Source: Actinomycetota bacterium
Lineage (GTDB): Bacteria > Actinomycetota > Actinomycetes > S36-B12
NCBI GenBank assembly: GCA_009700485.1
Contig: WLLZ01000016.1
Coordinates: 1 to 24,748 of the forward strand
Direction: 5' to 3'
Length of the DNA: 24,748 nt
The notes under the pieces were generated by a model. It was given only the letters and a program-made list of their open reading frames with translations. It had not been told where the DNA came from and did not search any database. Made by a program: the position numbers and the translations under genes. Positions 1 to 7,674 of the stretch are shown piece after piece; the first letter of the stretch is position 1, and every line of letters starts with the position of its first letter.

Positions 1-123
1 AGAGACCGTAACCGGCTCCCTAGCGGACTTGCTGTCACTGTCGCTGTCATCGGCCCTGGCTGTTGGCACCGCGATGAGGCTGAAACTGATGGCAATCGCC
101 ATACCCTTGATGATGCGTCGCAC
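1..123 (-). CDS. Secreted protein, 5' fragment (runs off the left edge)
   Basis: A minus-strand reading frame is open from position 189 to the window edge with no stop. I prefer the GTG at 123 as start because a GAAAGGG-like ribosome site lies just upstream; the ATG at 189 has no visible site. From that start the product begins with arginines and a lysine, then a hydrophobic stretch (MAIAISFSLIAV) ending in PTARA, followed by an acidic DDSDSDSK segment. This is a typical Sec signal peptide with cleavage after ARA. Only about 41 residues are visible, so the mature domain and function cannot be named. It follows the LytR_C gene on the same strand after a gap of about 130 bp. Confidence 0.5.
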   Translation of the reverse strand, partial: MRRIIKGMAIAISFSLIAVPTARADDSDSDSKSAREPVTVS

Positions 124-255
124 TTTACGCCCTTTCGTGGCCGAGATCTCGCGGTGGACTTCCTCAATAAGGAGGACGCCCGGTGACATTAACTCATACA
201 CTCGGCAACTGCAAGAATCCGGACTCGGGTGCACCGCACTCCATTTGAAGCGGCA

Positions 256-918
256 TCAACTGGCGCTAGGCGATGGTGCGATCTCACTGGGCGTCTCACT
301 TGCCGCCTCTTGGGTAGGTGCCGGCTCCGCGCTTGCGCAACCTGGTCCGGAGGTTGATGCTGATGGTGATGCCATGGCGGCGGCAATCTGCGCTTCACCT
401 TCAAGCTCAGTGAATTCAGCCCCAACAGCTAAGTCAACAATTTTTCCCGTGCGATTATCTTGAACCAAAACTGCACCGGGGAAATGGAAAGCAAGTAGTT
501 GGGCTCGGCTGGCACCCTTTGGGCCGTAGCGAATTTCAGCGACCCCTTGAACATTCTTACTCATCGGGTCGTTGCCAACCTCTTGGATGATGAACCCGCG
601 GGCTTTAAGTACTTTGGCGGTGTCGCCCGCTAACCCGATTTTATTGGTGGAGTTGTAGACCGAAACTTTCACTTTGCTGCTTATCGGAAGTACCTCGGCC
701 GGGTTCACCATTTTGGTCTGGCACGGCAGCGGCTCGGAGATAGAGTTTTGTGCTGGATCAGCTTGCGGGGTGCCACCGCCGCGGAAGATCAGCGAAACTC
801 CAAACCCGATGGCGAATAGCACCACAATGCCAATCAAGATGAAAATTAATAGTCGCCAGATCGGCGTCCGACGCCGCGGTGACGGGCGCCGAGTTATAGA
901 GCTTTCGCGATAGCTCAT
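256..918 (-). CDS. LytR C-terminal domain membrane protein
   Basis: The product of 220 residues has a basic N-terminus (RRPSPRRRTP), one transmembrane segment at about residues 21-45 (WRLLIFILIGIVVLFAIGFG), and an outer domain at about 80-165. That domain starts KVSVYNSTNKIGLAGDTA and reads like LytR_C (the C-terminal domain of LytR-CpsA-Psr proteins, here without the catalytic LCP domain). The tail is rich in Ser, Pro, Ala and Glu. The start at 918 was chosen over the upstream frame extension to 975 because its ATG overlaps the tadA stop by one base (TGATG) and a GGAGG-like site precedes it. Actinobacteria carry similar single-pass LytR_C proteins. A cell-envelope role is inferred, and the exact ligand is unknown. 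Confidence 0.75.
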   Translation of the reverse strand: MSYRESSITRRPSPRRRTPIWRLLIFILIGIVVLFAIGFGVSLIFRGGGTPQADPAQNSISEPLPCQTKMVNPAEVLPISSKVKVSVYNSTNKIGLAGDTAKVLKARGFIIQEVGNDPMSKNVQGVAEIRYGPKGASRAQLLAFHFPGAVLVQDNRTGKIVDLAVGAEFTELEGEAQIAAAMASPSASTSGPGCASAEPAPTQEAASETPSEIAPSPSAS

Positions 919-1394
919 CAGGCCTCCTGCGGCATGCGGTGGGTTGCAAGGAATTCTCGCACTAGCGTGCCACATTCCTCCGCCATTACCCCACCAGCAA
1001 CCTCGGGCCGGTGGTTAAGTCGCCGGTCTCGCACTAAATCCCAGTTGGAGCCGGCGGCGCCGTACTCCAAGTTCCAGGCCCCGAACACCAAGCGGTCAAC
1101 CCGCGACATCACCACCGCCCCCGCACACATCGGGCACGGCTCCAAGGTCACCACCAAGGTGCAACCGGTAAGGCGCCAACTACCAAGTTTTTGTGCCGCC
1201 GCGCGCAACGCCAATATCTCGGCGTGGGCTGTGGGGTCGTTCAAAGCTTCGCGCCTGTTATGCCCTTTTGCGATGATCTTGCCGGAGGCATCCACGACCA
1301 CCGCGCCGATCGGGATATCACCGGCGGCACCCGCTTCGTTCGCGCAGGCAAGTGCCACTTGCATCATGTCGAGATCGAATTGTTGAACGTGCAT
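918..1394 (-). CDS. tadA: tRNA-specific adenosine deaminase TadA
   Basis: This cytoplasmic zinc deaminase converts adenosine 34 of tRNA-Arg(ACG) to inosine, so that one tRNA reads three CGN codons. The 158-residue product has the deaminase signature: HAE at residues 57-59 (zinc ligand His57, proton shuttle Glu59) and PCPMC at 86-90 (zinc ligands Cys87 and Cys90). The N-terminal GDIPIGAVVV and the later GAAGS are also typical of TadA rather than cytidine deaminase. Length is normal for the family. The start ATG shares one base with the stop of the upstream gene (TAATG), and its own stop shares one base with the LytR_C start, so the three genes are probably translationally coupled. A substrate tRNA-Arg(ACG) gene lies at the right end of this window. 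Confidence 0.95.
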   Translation of the reverse strand: MHVQQFDLDMMQVALACANEAGAAGDIPIGAVVVDASGKIIAKGHNRREALNDPTAHAEILALRAAAQKLGSWRLTGCTLVVTLEPCPMCAGAVVMSRVDRLVFGAWNLEYGAAGSNWDLVRDRRLNHRPEVAGGVMAEECGTLVREFLATHRMPQEA

Positions 1395-1885
1395 TAGTTC
1401 GCGCGCAGTACTGATTTCAATTGCTCGCTGAATCCAAGTCGCTTGGCGATCGCCTTTATCTGCTGATCAGGATAAAGATCCTCATCACGACAAAGCAGAC
1501 CTAACTCATCTGCGCCGAGGCCGAAGTCAGCGAAGATGCTCATGTCACCAACAGGCTCGAAATCCTCAAGATCATCATCGTCAATGTCGAGCCCAATGAC
1601 ATCGGCGGCTTCTTCGGCTAACGCCCAATCCAAAATTGCTGCACCATCACTGATCATCGCGCGCGAGGAGCCGGCGGCTTGGCGCACCACGATGAAGTAT
1701 TCATCAACCACACCAATCAAACCAAAAACTCCGCCTTCGCCCGGCAGTTGCCGCAGGGTTGAGATGAGGTCATCCATCGACGTAGCAACCCGCGCCGGCA
1801 ATGAAGAAGCCATCCACTGGCCCTCCTCGTGCCATACCGCGACCGCAAAGTCAATCGCGTTAGCGTCCATCTCCTGCGATCCCAT
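1394..1885 (-). CDS. tRNA adenosine deaminase-associated protein
   Basis: This 163-residue, strongly acidic protein (runs such as DIDDDDLEDFEP) matches by pattern the actinobacterial family named putative tRNA adenosine deaminase-associated protein (TIGR03941), which is characteristically encoded directly upstream of tadA, as here. Its biochemical role is not established. The N-terminal part (IDFAVAVWHEEGQWM) and the DDLISTLRQLPGEGG segment are the recognisable portions. The start is uncertain: the ATG at 1885 lacks a ribosome site, while an in-frame ATG at 1870 has an AGGAG immediately against it. It lies head-to-head with upp, about 60 bp apart. Confidence 0.8.
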   Translation of the reverse strand: MGSQEMDANAIDFAVAVWHEEGQWMASSLPARVATSMDDLISTLRQLPGEGGVFGLIGVVDEYFIVVRQAAGSSRAMISDGAAILDWALAEEAADVIGLDIDDDDLEDFEPVGDMSIFADFGLGADELGLLCRDEDLYPDQQIKAIAKRLGFSEQLKSVLRAN

Positions 1886-1930
1886 AGGTAGATGGTGGCA
1901 CGCCGGGTATCTTCAGCTCCGGCCGACCAC

Positions 1931-1936
1931 TACTCT
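1931..1936 (+). promoter_or_regulatory. Putative -10 box of upp (leaderless)
   Basis: The hexamer TACTCT fits TANNNT and ends seven bases before the upp ATG. No ribosome site is visible, so the transcript probably starts at or next to the start codon. No clear -35 box was found. Confidence 0.45.
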
Positions 1937-1943
1937 CGGCGCT

Positions 1944-2582
1944 ATGCGTACCCTCGTGATCGACCATCCCCTCGTGGCCCACAAGCTCACCAGGCTGCGC
2001 CGGACTCAGACATCCTCGGCGACATTTCGCCTTTTGGCCGAAGAATTGGTCACTCTCTTGGCCTATGAAGCCACCGAGACCTTGCGTATTCAGCCAGTCG
2101 CCATCACTACTCCGGTAGCCGACTGTATGGGCGTTGAGATGGCTGACCCGCGGCCCCTGGTCGTGCCGATCCTGCGCGCTGGCCTGGGCATGCTAAACGG
2201 CATGGTCAAATTAATGCCGACCGCCGAAGTTGGATTCCTCGGCATCGTTCGCGATGAGGATTCACTGCTCGCCACCACCTACGCTGATCGCCTGCCGCAT
2301 AACCTAGCCAATCGCCAAGTCTTCGTCCTTGACCCAATGCTCGCGACCGGAGGCACCTTGGTCGCCGCCATTGATCTACTGCTCGAGCGCGGTGCGCGCG
2401 ATGTCACTGCCATCTGTTTGCTCGCCGCCCCCGAGGGCGTCAAGCGCCTGGAGGACGCCTACAACAATCGTGATGTCGAAGTCACGGTGGTAACCGCCGC
2501 CCTAGATTCACACCTAAATGAGAAGGGCTACATCGTGCCCGGCCTAGGTGATGCCGGTGATCGCCTCTACGGCGTCGTCTAA
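1944..2582 (+). CDS. upp: Uracil phosphoribosyltransferase
   Basis: This pyrimidine salvage enzyme makes UMP from uracil and PRPP in the cytoplasm. The 212-residue product has the family's usual length. The PRPP loop is seen as DPMLATGGT (about residues 129-137), and the C-terminal GDAGDRLYG is the uracil-recognition segment. RPLVVPILRAGLGM is another conserved block. A longer open frame begins at 1536, but that extension is antisense to the neighbouring gene; MRTLVIDHPLVAHKLT is the normal N-terminus. The ATG has no Shine-Dalgarno sequence, and a TANNNT box seven bases upstream suggests a leaderless mRNA. Confidence 0.96.
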   Translation: MRTLVIDHPLVAHKLTRLRRTQTSSATFRLLAEELVTLLAYEATETLRIQPVAITTPVADCMGVEMADPRPLVVPILRAGLGMLNGMVKLMPTAEVGFLGIVRDEDSLLATTYADRLPHNLANRQVFVLDPMLATGGTLVAAIDLLLERGARDVTAICLLAAPEGVKRLEDAYNNRDVEVTVVTAALDSHLNEKGYIVPGLGDAGDRLYGVV

Positions 2583-2647
2583 GCCCAAGCCACCAGGATT
2601 TGGCGCCTCATACCCGCCACGTCCAGGCAGGCACTGGATAAGTCCCA

Positions 2648-2675
2648 CAATATGTCAAAGATATTTGACATATTG
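2648..2675. promoter_or_regulatory. Palindromic operator of the toxin-antitoxin operon
   Basis: A perfect inverted repeat: CAATATGTCAAA at 2648-2659, a four-base spacer GATA, and TTTGACATATTG at 2664-2675. The right arm contains the TTGACA -35 box of the downstream gene, so a bound dimer would block RNA polymerase. The natural ligand is the XRE-type regulator encoded immediately downstream (inference). Confidence 0.8.
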
Positions 2676-2693
2676 AACTATGCCACCTAACGT
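2665..2693 (+). promoter_or_regulatory. Promoter of the toxin-antitoxin operon
   Basis: A consensus -35 (TTGACA, 2665-2670) and a -10 (TAACGT, 2688-2693) are separated by exactly 17 bp. Transcription would start about seven bases on, at the GTG start codon at 2700, giving a leaderless mRNA. This is the best-formed promoter in the window. Confidence 0.75.
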
Positions 2694-2699
2694 TGAATC

Positions 2700-3185
2700 G
2701 TGGACCTAACCGAGCTCGGAGCTACAATTCGCCGCACCCGTATCGACAGCGGCATCAGCCAGCTTGACCTAGCCGGCATGAGTCACTTGTCACGCGTAAC
2801 CGTTAACTACGCCGAACGCGGACGGGTCGCCGTGGGTGCTGATGCCCTTCTGCGTATTCTGCAACCCCTCGGCTTATCCATCGGGGGCCCACAGATTCCA
2901 AACCAGAACGCCGTCGGACTCTTAGCAAAGAGTGCCAGCGTGAGTTTCCGTAGTGAACTTCCCGTCACCCAGCTTGAGCGGGCATTTGTTACGGGTCGGG
3001 TCGATGACCAATGGCTACCTCACTTCTCCACCCTCATCGACGAGGCAACAGATGCGATGTTGCTGCGCGGCGTACGCGAAGTTGCTGACCGGTTCGAGAT
3101 ACCCGCAACCACTATCTGGCGTAACCTAAAGCGGCTGGCCGCCACAATCGTCAGCCCAAATCCACGTTGGCGGCATGGAGACTGA
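2700..3185 (+). CDS. XRE-family regulator, antitoxin of a type IV-like pair
   Basis: The 161-residue protein has an N-terminal Cro/C1-type helix-turn-helix at about residues 7-60 (GISQLDLAGMSHLSRVTVNY carries the recognition helix). Near the C-terminus a second helix-turn-helix-like segment occurs (VREVADRFEIPATTIWRNL, about 130-150). It overlaps the following nucleotidyltransferase gene by 11 bases, the arrangement of an antitoxin-toxin operon. The GTG start at 2700 sits where transcription from the 2665-2693 promoter should begin, so it is probably translated leaderless. A palindrome over that promoter suggests autorepression. Assignment as antitoxin rests on context; the protein is not a standard AbiEi with the usual winged-helix plus C-terminal domain. 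Confidence 0.8.
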   Translation: MDLTELGATIRRTRIDSGISQLDLAGMSHLSRVTVNYAERGRVAVGADALLRILQPLGLSIGGPQIPNQNAVGLLAKSASVSFRSELPVTQLERAFVTGRVDDQWLPHFSTLIDEATDAMLLRGVREVADRFEIPATTIWRNLKRLAATIVSPNPRWRHGD

Positions 3186-3831
3186 AGCCCTATGGGAAAT
3201 CCTCTTAGGTAATGCACTGACCTTGATAGACGATGCCGTTAGGCGGACCGGGCAACCTGTCGACTGGTCCTTAGGCGGCGGCACTGTCCTGATGCTCCGC
3301 TTGAACCATCGGCAAAGCAAAGACATCGACATATTCATCTCCGACCAGCAACTGCTCGGCCTATTCAGCCCACGCCTTAGTGACTTCGCGTCCGCTCTCA
3401 CCGACGATTACGATGAAAGTTCCGGCCACATAAAACTCTTTCTCCCACGTGGCGAAATCGACATCGTGGTGGCAACGCCCCTAATTGAGACACCATATGA
3501 AACGGTAACCCTCCTGTCGAGATCCATCAAACTCGAGAGGTCAGCTGAAATCATTGCGAAGAAGATGTGGCACCGCGGTGACCGTGCGACTGCTCGTGAT
3601 TTATTAGATTTCGCTAGCGTTTACGAGTCGGACCCAAAGTCAATTACTGAGGCAAGTCCATTTCTATCCCGTCACGCCTACGAGTTCCTCACTCAAATTA
3701 GCCTACGACAAGCGATCATGAGCGCTTCGTTCGATGCCATCGACAAACTGGACTCCACGCTAACCTTCAGCCAGTGCGTAGAGATTGCCGAGATGGTTCT
3801 ACGCCCATACTGCACTCCCCGTGCCCTGTAA
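3175..3831 (+). CDS. AbiEii/AbiGii-type nucleotidyltransferase toxin
   Basis: The 218-residue product has the nucleotidyltransferase core of the AbiEii/AbiGii (DUF1814-type) toxins. LGGGTVL (residues 33-39) is followed by KDIDIF (49-54) with metal-binding Asp50 and Asp52. A further basic/acidic segment, AKKMWHRGDRATARDLLDF (about 125-145), matches the conserved Lys/Arg and RDLLD block. Known members are NTP transferases, and some (MenT type) modify tRNA acceptor ends and arrest growth; which target this one uses is unknown. Its ATG lies inside the last codons of the antitoxin gene, and no good ribosome site is seen, so translation is probably coupled. It converges with pntB, ending 28 bp before the pntB stop. 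Confidence 0.82.
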   Translation: METEALWEILLGNALTLIDDAVRRTGQPVDWSLGGGTVLMLRLNHRQSKDIDIFISDQQLLGLFSPRLSDFASALTDDYDESSGHIKLFLPRGEIDIVVATPLIETPYETVTLLSRSIKLERSAEIIAKKMWHRGDRATARDLLDFASVYESDPKSITEASPFLSRHAYEFLTQISLRQAIMSASFDAIDKLDSTLTFSQCVEIAEMVLRPYCTPRAL

Positions 3832-3859
3832 CCCCAGCCGTGTGGGTGGTCGTTGCCGG

Positions 3860-5233
3860 CTAGAGGTTTTTAAGGGCCGATACCACCTTGTTCAATGAAT
3901 CCTTGGCGTCACCGAAAAGCAACATTGTCTTTTGGTCGTAGAGAATCTCATTCTCAATACCGGCGAAGCCCGGGCGCATCGACCTCTTCAAGAACACCAC
4001 CTGCTGGGCTTGATCCACGTTCAGGATCGGCATGCCGTAGATCGGCGCTGACTTGTCGGTGCGCGCGGCGGGGTTCACTACGTCATTTGCACCGACTACG
4101 AGAACGACATCGGTTGTCGCGAACTCCGGGTTGATATCGTCCATTTCTTTTAGTTGCTCATAGGGCACGCTGGCTTCGGCGAGAAGCACGTTCATATGCC
4201 CCGGCATGCGACCGGCAACCGGGTGAATCGCGTAATCGACTTCGACTCCGCGCTCGGTGAGTAGATCAGCAAGTTCACGTAAGGTGCCCTGGGCCTGAGC
4301 CACGGCTAAACCGTAACCGGGGACCAAGATCACCTTGTTGGCAAAGCCGAGCATGATCGCGACGTCATTTGGCCCACCCGATCGCACCGGACGGTCACCA
4401 CCTGTTGAGGTATTGCCGGCGGTAGTGCCGTTGAAGGCGCCAAAGAGGGTCGAGGTGATTGGGCGGCCCATGGCCTTTGCCATCTCCTTGGTCAGGAGGG
4501 TGCCCGAGGCGCCAACCAACGTGCCGGCGATGATCAACAGGACGTTATTGAGCACGTAGCCAGATGCCGCGACCGACAAACCGGTGAATGCGTTCAGCAG
4601 TGAGATCACGATCGGCACATCGGCGCCGCCGACAGGTAGCACGAAGAGCATGCCGAAGATCAGCGACAGCACGAGCAGGGCAACCAGCAACCAGATCTGA
4701 GGGCTGATGACTAACCACACGGCGCCGACTACGGTCAGAGCGGCCACAAGCATCGTGACCCACTTTCCGGCGGGAATAATCACCGGGCGGGAGGTCATCA
4801 GCTCTTGCAACTTCAAGAAGGTGATGATCGATCCACTAAACGAGACTGAGCCAATGACTACCGTGAAAACAGTCGCTGCCAAAGAGATTTTATTCTCGCC
4901 ACCGACTTCAAGATATTCAATGACGGCCACGAGAGCCGCCGCGCCGCCGCCCACACCGTTGAAAAGCGCAACCAATTGCGGCATCTGAGTCATCTGCACC
5001 TTGCGGGCCGAGATCCAGCCGATTGCACTACCGATGAGCACCGCAGCGAGGATTAACAAGATGTTCGACAGCGGGATACCGCTCACGAAAAGCACTGCGG
5101 TAGCCAGCACCGCGCCAGCGGCACCGAGCAGGTTTCCGTTGCGGGCACTCTTCGGTGACGACAACCCCTTGAGCGCAAAAATGAACAGCACCGCTGCGAG
5201 TAGGTTCGCCAACTGCACCCACGTCGGTGTCAT
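3860..5233 (-). CDS. pntB: NAD(P) transhydrogenase subunit beta
   Basis: This subunit of the proton-translocating transhydrogenase couples hydride transfer from NADH to NADP+ with proton flow across the cytoplasmic membrane. The 457 residues match the family. The first part is a chain of hydrophobic helices (about residues 1-260) with a conserved glycine-rich stretch, FNGVGGGAAALVA. The C-terminal dIII domain (about 290-457) carries the NADP-binding pattern VPGYGLAVAQAQ, then HPVAGRMPGHMNVLLAEA and GANDVVNPAA. Its ATG overlaps the stop of the preceding subunit by four bases (ATGA), so it is the last gene of a three-gene operon. It converges with the toxin gene. Confidence 0.96.
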   Translation of the reverse strand: MTPTWVQLANLLAAVLFIFALKGLSSPKSARNGNLLGAAGAVLATAVLFVSGIPLSNILLILAAVLIGSAIGWISARKVQMTQMPQLVALFNGVGGGAAALVAVIEYLEVGGENKISLAATVFTVVIGSVSFSGSIITFLKLQELMTSRPVIIPAGKWVTMLVAALTVVGAVWLVISPQIWLLVALLVLSLIFGMLFVLPVGGADVPIVISLLNAFTGLSVAASGYVLNNVLLIIAGTLVGASGTLLTKEMAKAMGRPITSTLFGAFNGTTAGNTSTGGDRPVRSGGPNDVAIMLGFANKVILVPGYGLAVAQAQGTLRELADLLTERGVEVDYAIHPVAGRMPGHMNVLLAEASVPYEQLKEMDDINPEFATTDVVLVVGANDVVNPAARTDKSAPIYGMPILNVDQAQQVVFLKRSMRPGFAGIENEILYDQKTMLLFGDAKDSLNKVVSALKNL

Positions 5234-5541
5234 GCGGCACCACCATCATCGGAACGGGCAACTGGTTTCTTGGGCTTGAACATCTCCAGCATGCGGTCGG
5301 TGACAACGAAACCACCGACGAGGTTGATTGCACCTAGCAGGATGGCAATCACACCCAGCGTGATCTCAAGGGGGTTGGTTGCCGAACCGGTGACGGTAAT
5401 TGCACCGATCAACACGATGCCGTGGATGGCGTTCGCGCCCGACATCAACGGGGTATGAAGCACCGTTGAGACTTTGGAGACAACTTCAAACCCGACGAAA
5501 ATACTCAGGATGAAGATGGTGAGGAGTGCAACGCCATCCAT
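5230..5541 (-). CDS. pntAB: NAD(P) transhydrogenase subunit alpha part 2
   Basis: A small membrane subunit of 103 residues forms the part of the proton channel that is fused to the alpha subunit in enterobacteria but separate in actinobacteria and Rhodospirillum. It shows several hydrophobic helices and the conserved HTPLMSGANAIHGI block (about residues 29-42). The start is supported by a GGAGG site inside the end of pntAA, which ends two bases before this start. The C-terminal tail (KPKKPVARSDDGGAA) is polar and probably cytoplasmic. Confidence 0.95.
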   Translation of the reverse strand: MDGVALLTIFILSIFVGFEVVSKVSTVLHTPLMSGANAIHGIVLIGAITVTGSATNPLEITLGVIAILLGAINLVGGFVVTDRMLEMFKPKKPVARSDDGGAA

Positions 5542-5543
5542 GC

Positions 5544-6683
5544 TTATGAACCTCCACCGAGCGCATCTAGCGCTGCTTGATTGCGGACTACCCCATCAAT
5601 AACGACGGCGCATCCGGCTAACACTTCGTCCTCAGGATCAACTACGACTGCGCCCTCATTTACCGTCAGGGTGAGCAGGGCCATGATGTTCATCGAGTAA
5701 AGCTGCGAAGCATGCACCGGCATCTCGCTGGCTACGTCTTTGGCACCCCAAACCAAGACTTCACCGAACTTGATTTCCTCGCCCGGCATCGAGCCTTCGA
5801 CGTTGCCGCCGGTCTCACTCGCTAGGTCAACTACTACCGAACCTGGCTTCATGCCTTCGACCATCGCGCGAGTGACTAATAACGGTGCCTGACGGCCCGG
5901 TACCGCCGCTGTCGTTATCAGCACATCGGCCGCCGCTACGAATGGGGCAAGAAGCTCGCGCTGCCGATCGGCGCGATCCTCGGTCATTTCACGGGCGTAA
6001 CCTCCGGAGCCTTCAAGGGCTTCAAGATCTAGCGTGACGAAAGTTGCGCCCATCGATTTAACTTCATCGGCACTTGCTGGGCGCACGTCATAGGCAGAAA
6101 CTTTTGCCCCGAGGCGCTTGGCGGTGGCGATGGCCTGCAGCCCTGCGACGCCAGCCCCCAGCACCAATACCTTCGCGGGTTGAATCGTGCCGGCCGCCGT
6201 CATGAACAGCGGAAAGAATGAAGGCAGCCGGTCTGCTCCCACAAGGGCCGCACGGTATCCGGTAACAAGGGCTTGCGAACTTAACGCATCCATCGACTGC
6301 GCCCGCGAGATGCGCGGCAACACATCGAATGAAAGTCCGGTCGCACCAGCGTCGCGCAAACCGCGAATTGTCTCAATATCGCCAACGGGTGAAAGGAATG
6401 AAACGGTGACGGTGCCTTTGCGCAGCCTCGATGCCCGCGGGTAGTCAAGGGGGCGCACGCTTGCGATGACATCTGCGCTTTCGAACGCTCCCGCGAGATG
6501 CTCGTCATCAATTACCGTCGCACCCGCTGCTCGATAGGCATCGTCACTCGCAAAGGCATGACGCCCGGCACCACTTTGAACATGGACTTCAAAGCCCAAT
6601 GCGGTGAACTTGGCTACTACCTGCGGGACGATGGCTACTCGGTGCTCACCGGGCCTGGTCTCACTCGGAACAAGGATTCTCAC
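5544..6683 (-). CDS. pntAA: NAD(P) transhydrogenase subunit alpha part 1
   Basis: This soluble dI subunit binds NAD(H). From the chosen start it has 379 residues, the usual length. It begins VRILVPSETRPGEHRVAI, as in alanine dehydrogenase/PNT N-terminal domains. The Rossmann nucleotide site is VLVLGAGVAGLQAIATAK (about residues 160-177), followed by the AYDVRP end of the second strand. DRQRELLAPFV and VVDLASETGGNVEGS are further conserved blocks. I chose the GTG at 6683 because an AGGG site lies eight bases upstream and the N-terminus then matches the family; in-frame GTG codons at 6692 and 6707 are alternatives. It is the first gene of pntAA-pntAB-pntB and lies about 120 bp after the parA-like gene, so the operon promoter is probably in that gap, although I could not fix its boxes. 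Confidence 0.93.
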   Translation of the reverse strand: MRILVPSETRPGEHRVAIVPQVVAKFTALGFEVHVQSGAGRHAFASDDAYRAAGATVIDDEHLAGAFESADVIASVRPLDYPRASRLRKGTVTVSFLSPVGDIETIRGLRDAGATGLSFDVLPRISRAQSMDALSSQALVTGYRAALVGADRLPSFFPLFMTAAGTIQPAKVLVLGAGVAGLQAIATAKRLGAKVSAYDVRPASADEVKSMGATFVTLDLEALEGSGGYAREMTEDRADRQRELLAPFVAAADVLITTAAVPGRQAPLLVTRAMVEGMKPGSVVVDLASETGGNVEGSMPGEEIKFGEVLVWGAKDVASEMPVHASQLYSMNIMALLTLTVNEGAVVVDPEDEVLAGCAVVIDGVVRNQAALDALGGGS

Positions 6684-6803
6684 GAGCGCCACCCTAGGGC
6701 TTTCCACACCTCAATGCCTCTGCGGACTGCTCAATTAGAGCCCAAATGCCATGTGAAACGTGACTCACTACCCAACATCTACCCGCGTTTAGTGGATGTG
6801 GGC

Positions 6804-7580
6804 CTAGCTTTTACGCAGCAAAGTGCTGAGATAACCGTCAAAAATATCGGCAACTTCGCGCCCACCGGCCGTACGGATACGGTGGACCGGAAGGCCGGTA
6901 CCCTCAGCCTGCTGCACCGCGATGCGTTCGGGGATGACCGGCTTCATTAAAGTCACGCGTCCGTAGATATCAGTCAACTCTTGCCTGCGGTATTCATGCT
7001 CCTCGGCGGTCGAACGCACCCGGTTTACCACGATGCCAGCCAACTTCAACTGCGGATTAACGGACTTGCGGATCTCATCGACTTCAGCAATCGCGCGCGC
7101 AACACCTTGTGAGCCAAAGAAAGTCGGGGTGGTGACAATTAGTGCGAAATCCGAGGCAGCTAAGGCCTCGCGGGTTAGCGCGCCTAAAGATGGCGGGCAA
7201 TCAATGAGGGTGAGGTCGTAGCCCGAGAGATGCGAAAGCGCGCGTGCCAACTTGGGGCGCAAGGTGCCACCGCTCCATGAGTCGAAACGAATGACATTCG
7301 GGTGACCGGGCAGCACATCTACTTCACCCGGGGCAAGTTCCCAGTCACATGCCGTCAAGGCAGCTTCGACGGTCTCTCGGGTTGGGTGGGCCAATACCTC
7401 GGCGACCGTGGTCTTGTGGGCGTGGGTGGAAAGTAGGGAGGTGGCATTGCCCTGGGGGTCGAGATCGACGACTAAAGTCGCCAACCCGCGCACGGTGGCG
7501 GCACTTGCCAGCCCTAGCACCACGGACGTTTTACCTACGCCGCCCTTGAGGGCGATCACACTGATAGTTGGCATGGCCAT
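6804..7580 (-). CDS. ParA/MinD-type ATPase (orphan, no ParB beside it)
   Basis: The deviant Walker A motif KGGVGKTS follows the first strand (TISVIALKGGVGKTS), with DLDPQGNATSLL as the A' region and LTLIDCPPSLG as Walker B. These place the protein in the ParA family of cytoskeletal ATPases that move DNA or protein cargo. It has 258 residues from the ATG at 7580; another ATG lies at 7574, and the frame extends to 7610 without signal. No ParB-like gene or obvious parS cluster is seen nearby, so it is not the chromosomal parAB locus. It probably acts in positioning another cargo or is an orphan. It faces away from the Septum_form gene, with about 95 bp between start codons. Confidence 0.85.
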   Translation of the reverse strand: MAMPTISVIALKGGVGKTSVVLGLASAATVRGLATLVVDLDPQGNATSLLSTHAHKTTVAEVLAHPTRETVEAALTACDWELAPGEVDVLPGHPNVIRFDSWSGGTLRPKLARALSHLSGYDLTLIDCPPSLGALTREALAASDFALIVTTPTFFGSQGVARAIAEVDEIRKSVNPQLKLAGIVVNRVRSTAEEHEYRRQELTDIYGRVTLMKPVIPERIAVQQAEGTGLPVHRIRTAGGREVADIFDGYLSTLLRKS

Positions 7581-7674
7581 AATTGTGCCGTGCTGCCCAG
7601 CCGGGGACAACCCACACCTCGATAGTGGGTGATTACAGTGGTCCCAACCCCCGAAAACTGCTCACAGGAGACAC

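Noticed and set aside
29..463. Plus-strand 144-codon frame at the left end
   Set aside because: It is antisense to the signal-peptide gene fragment and the LytR_C gene, both of which have better coding evidence.
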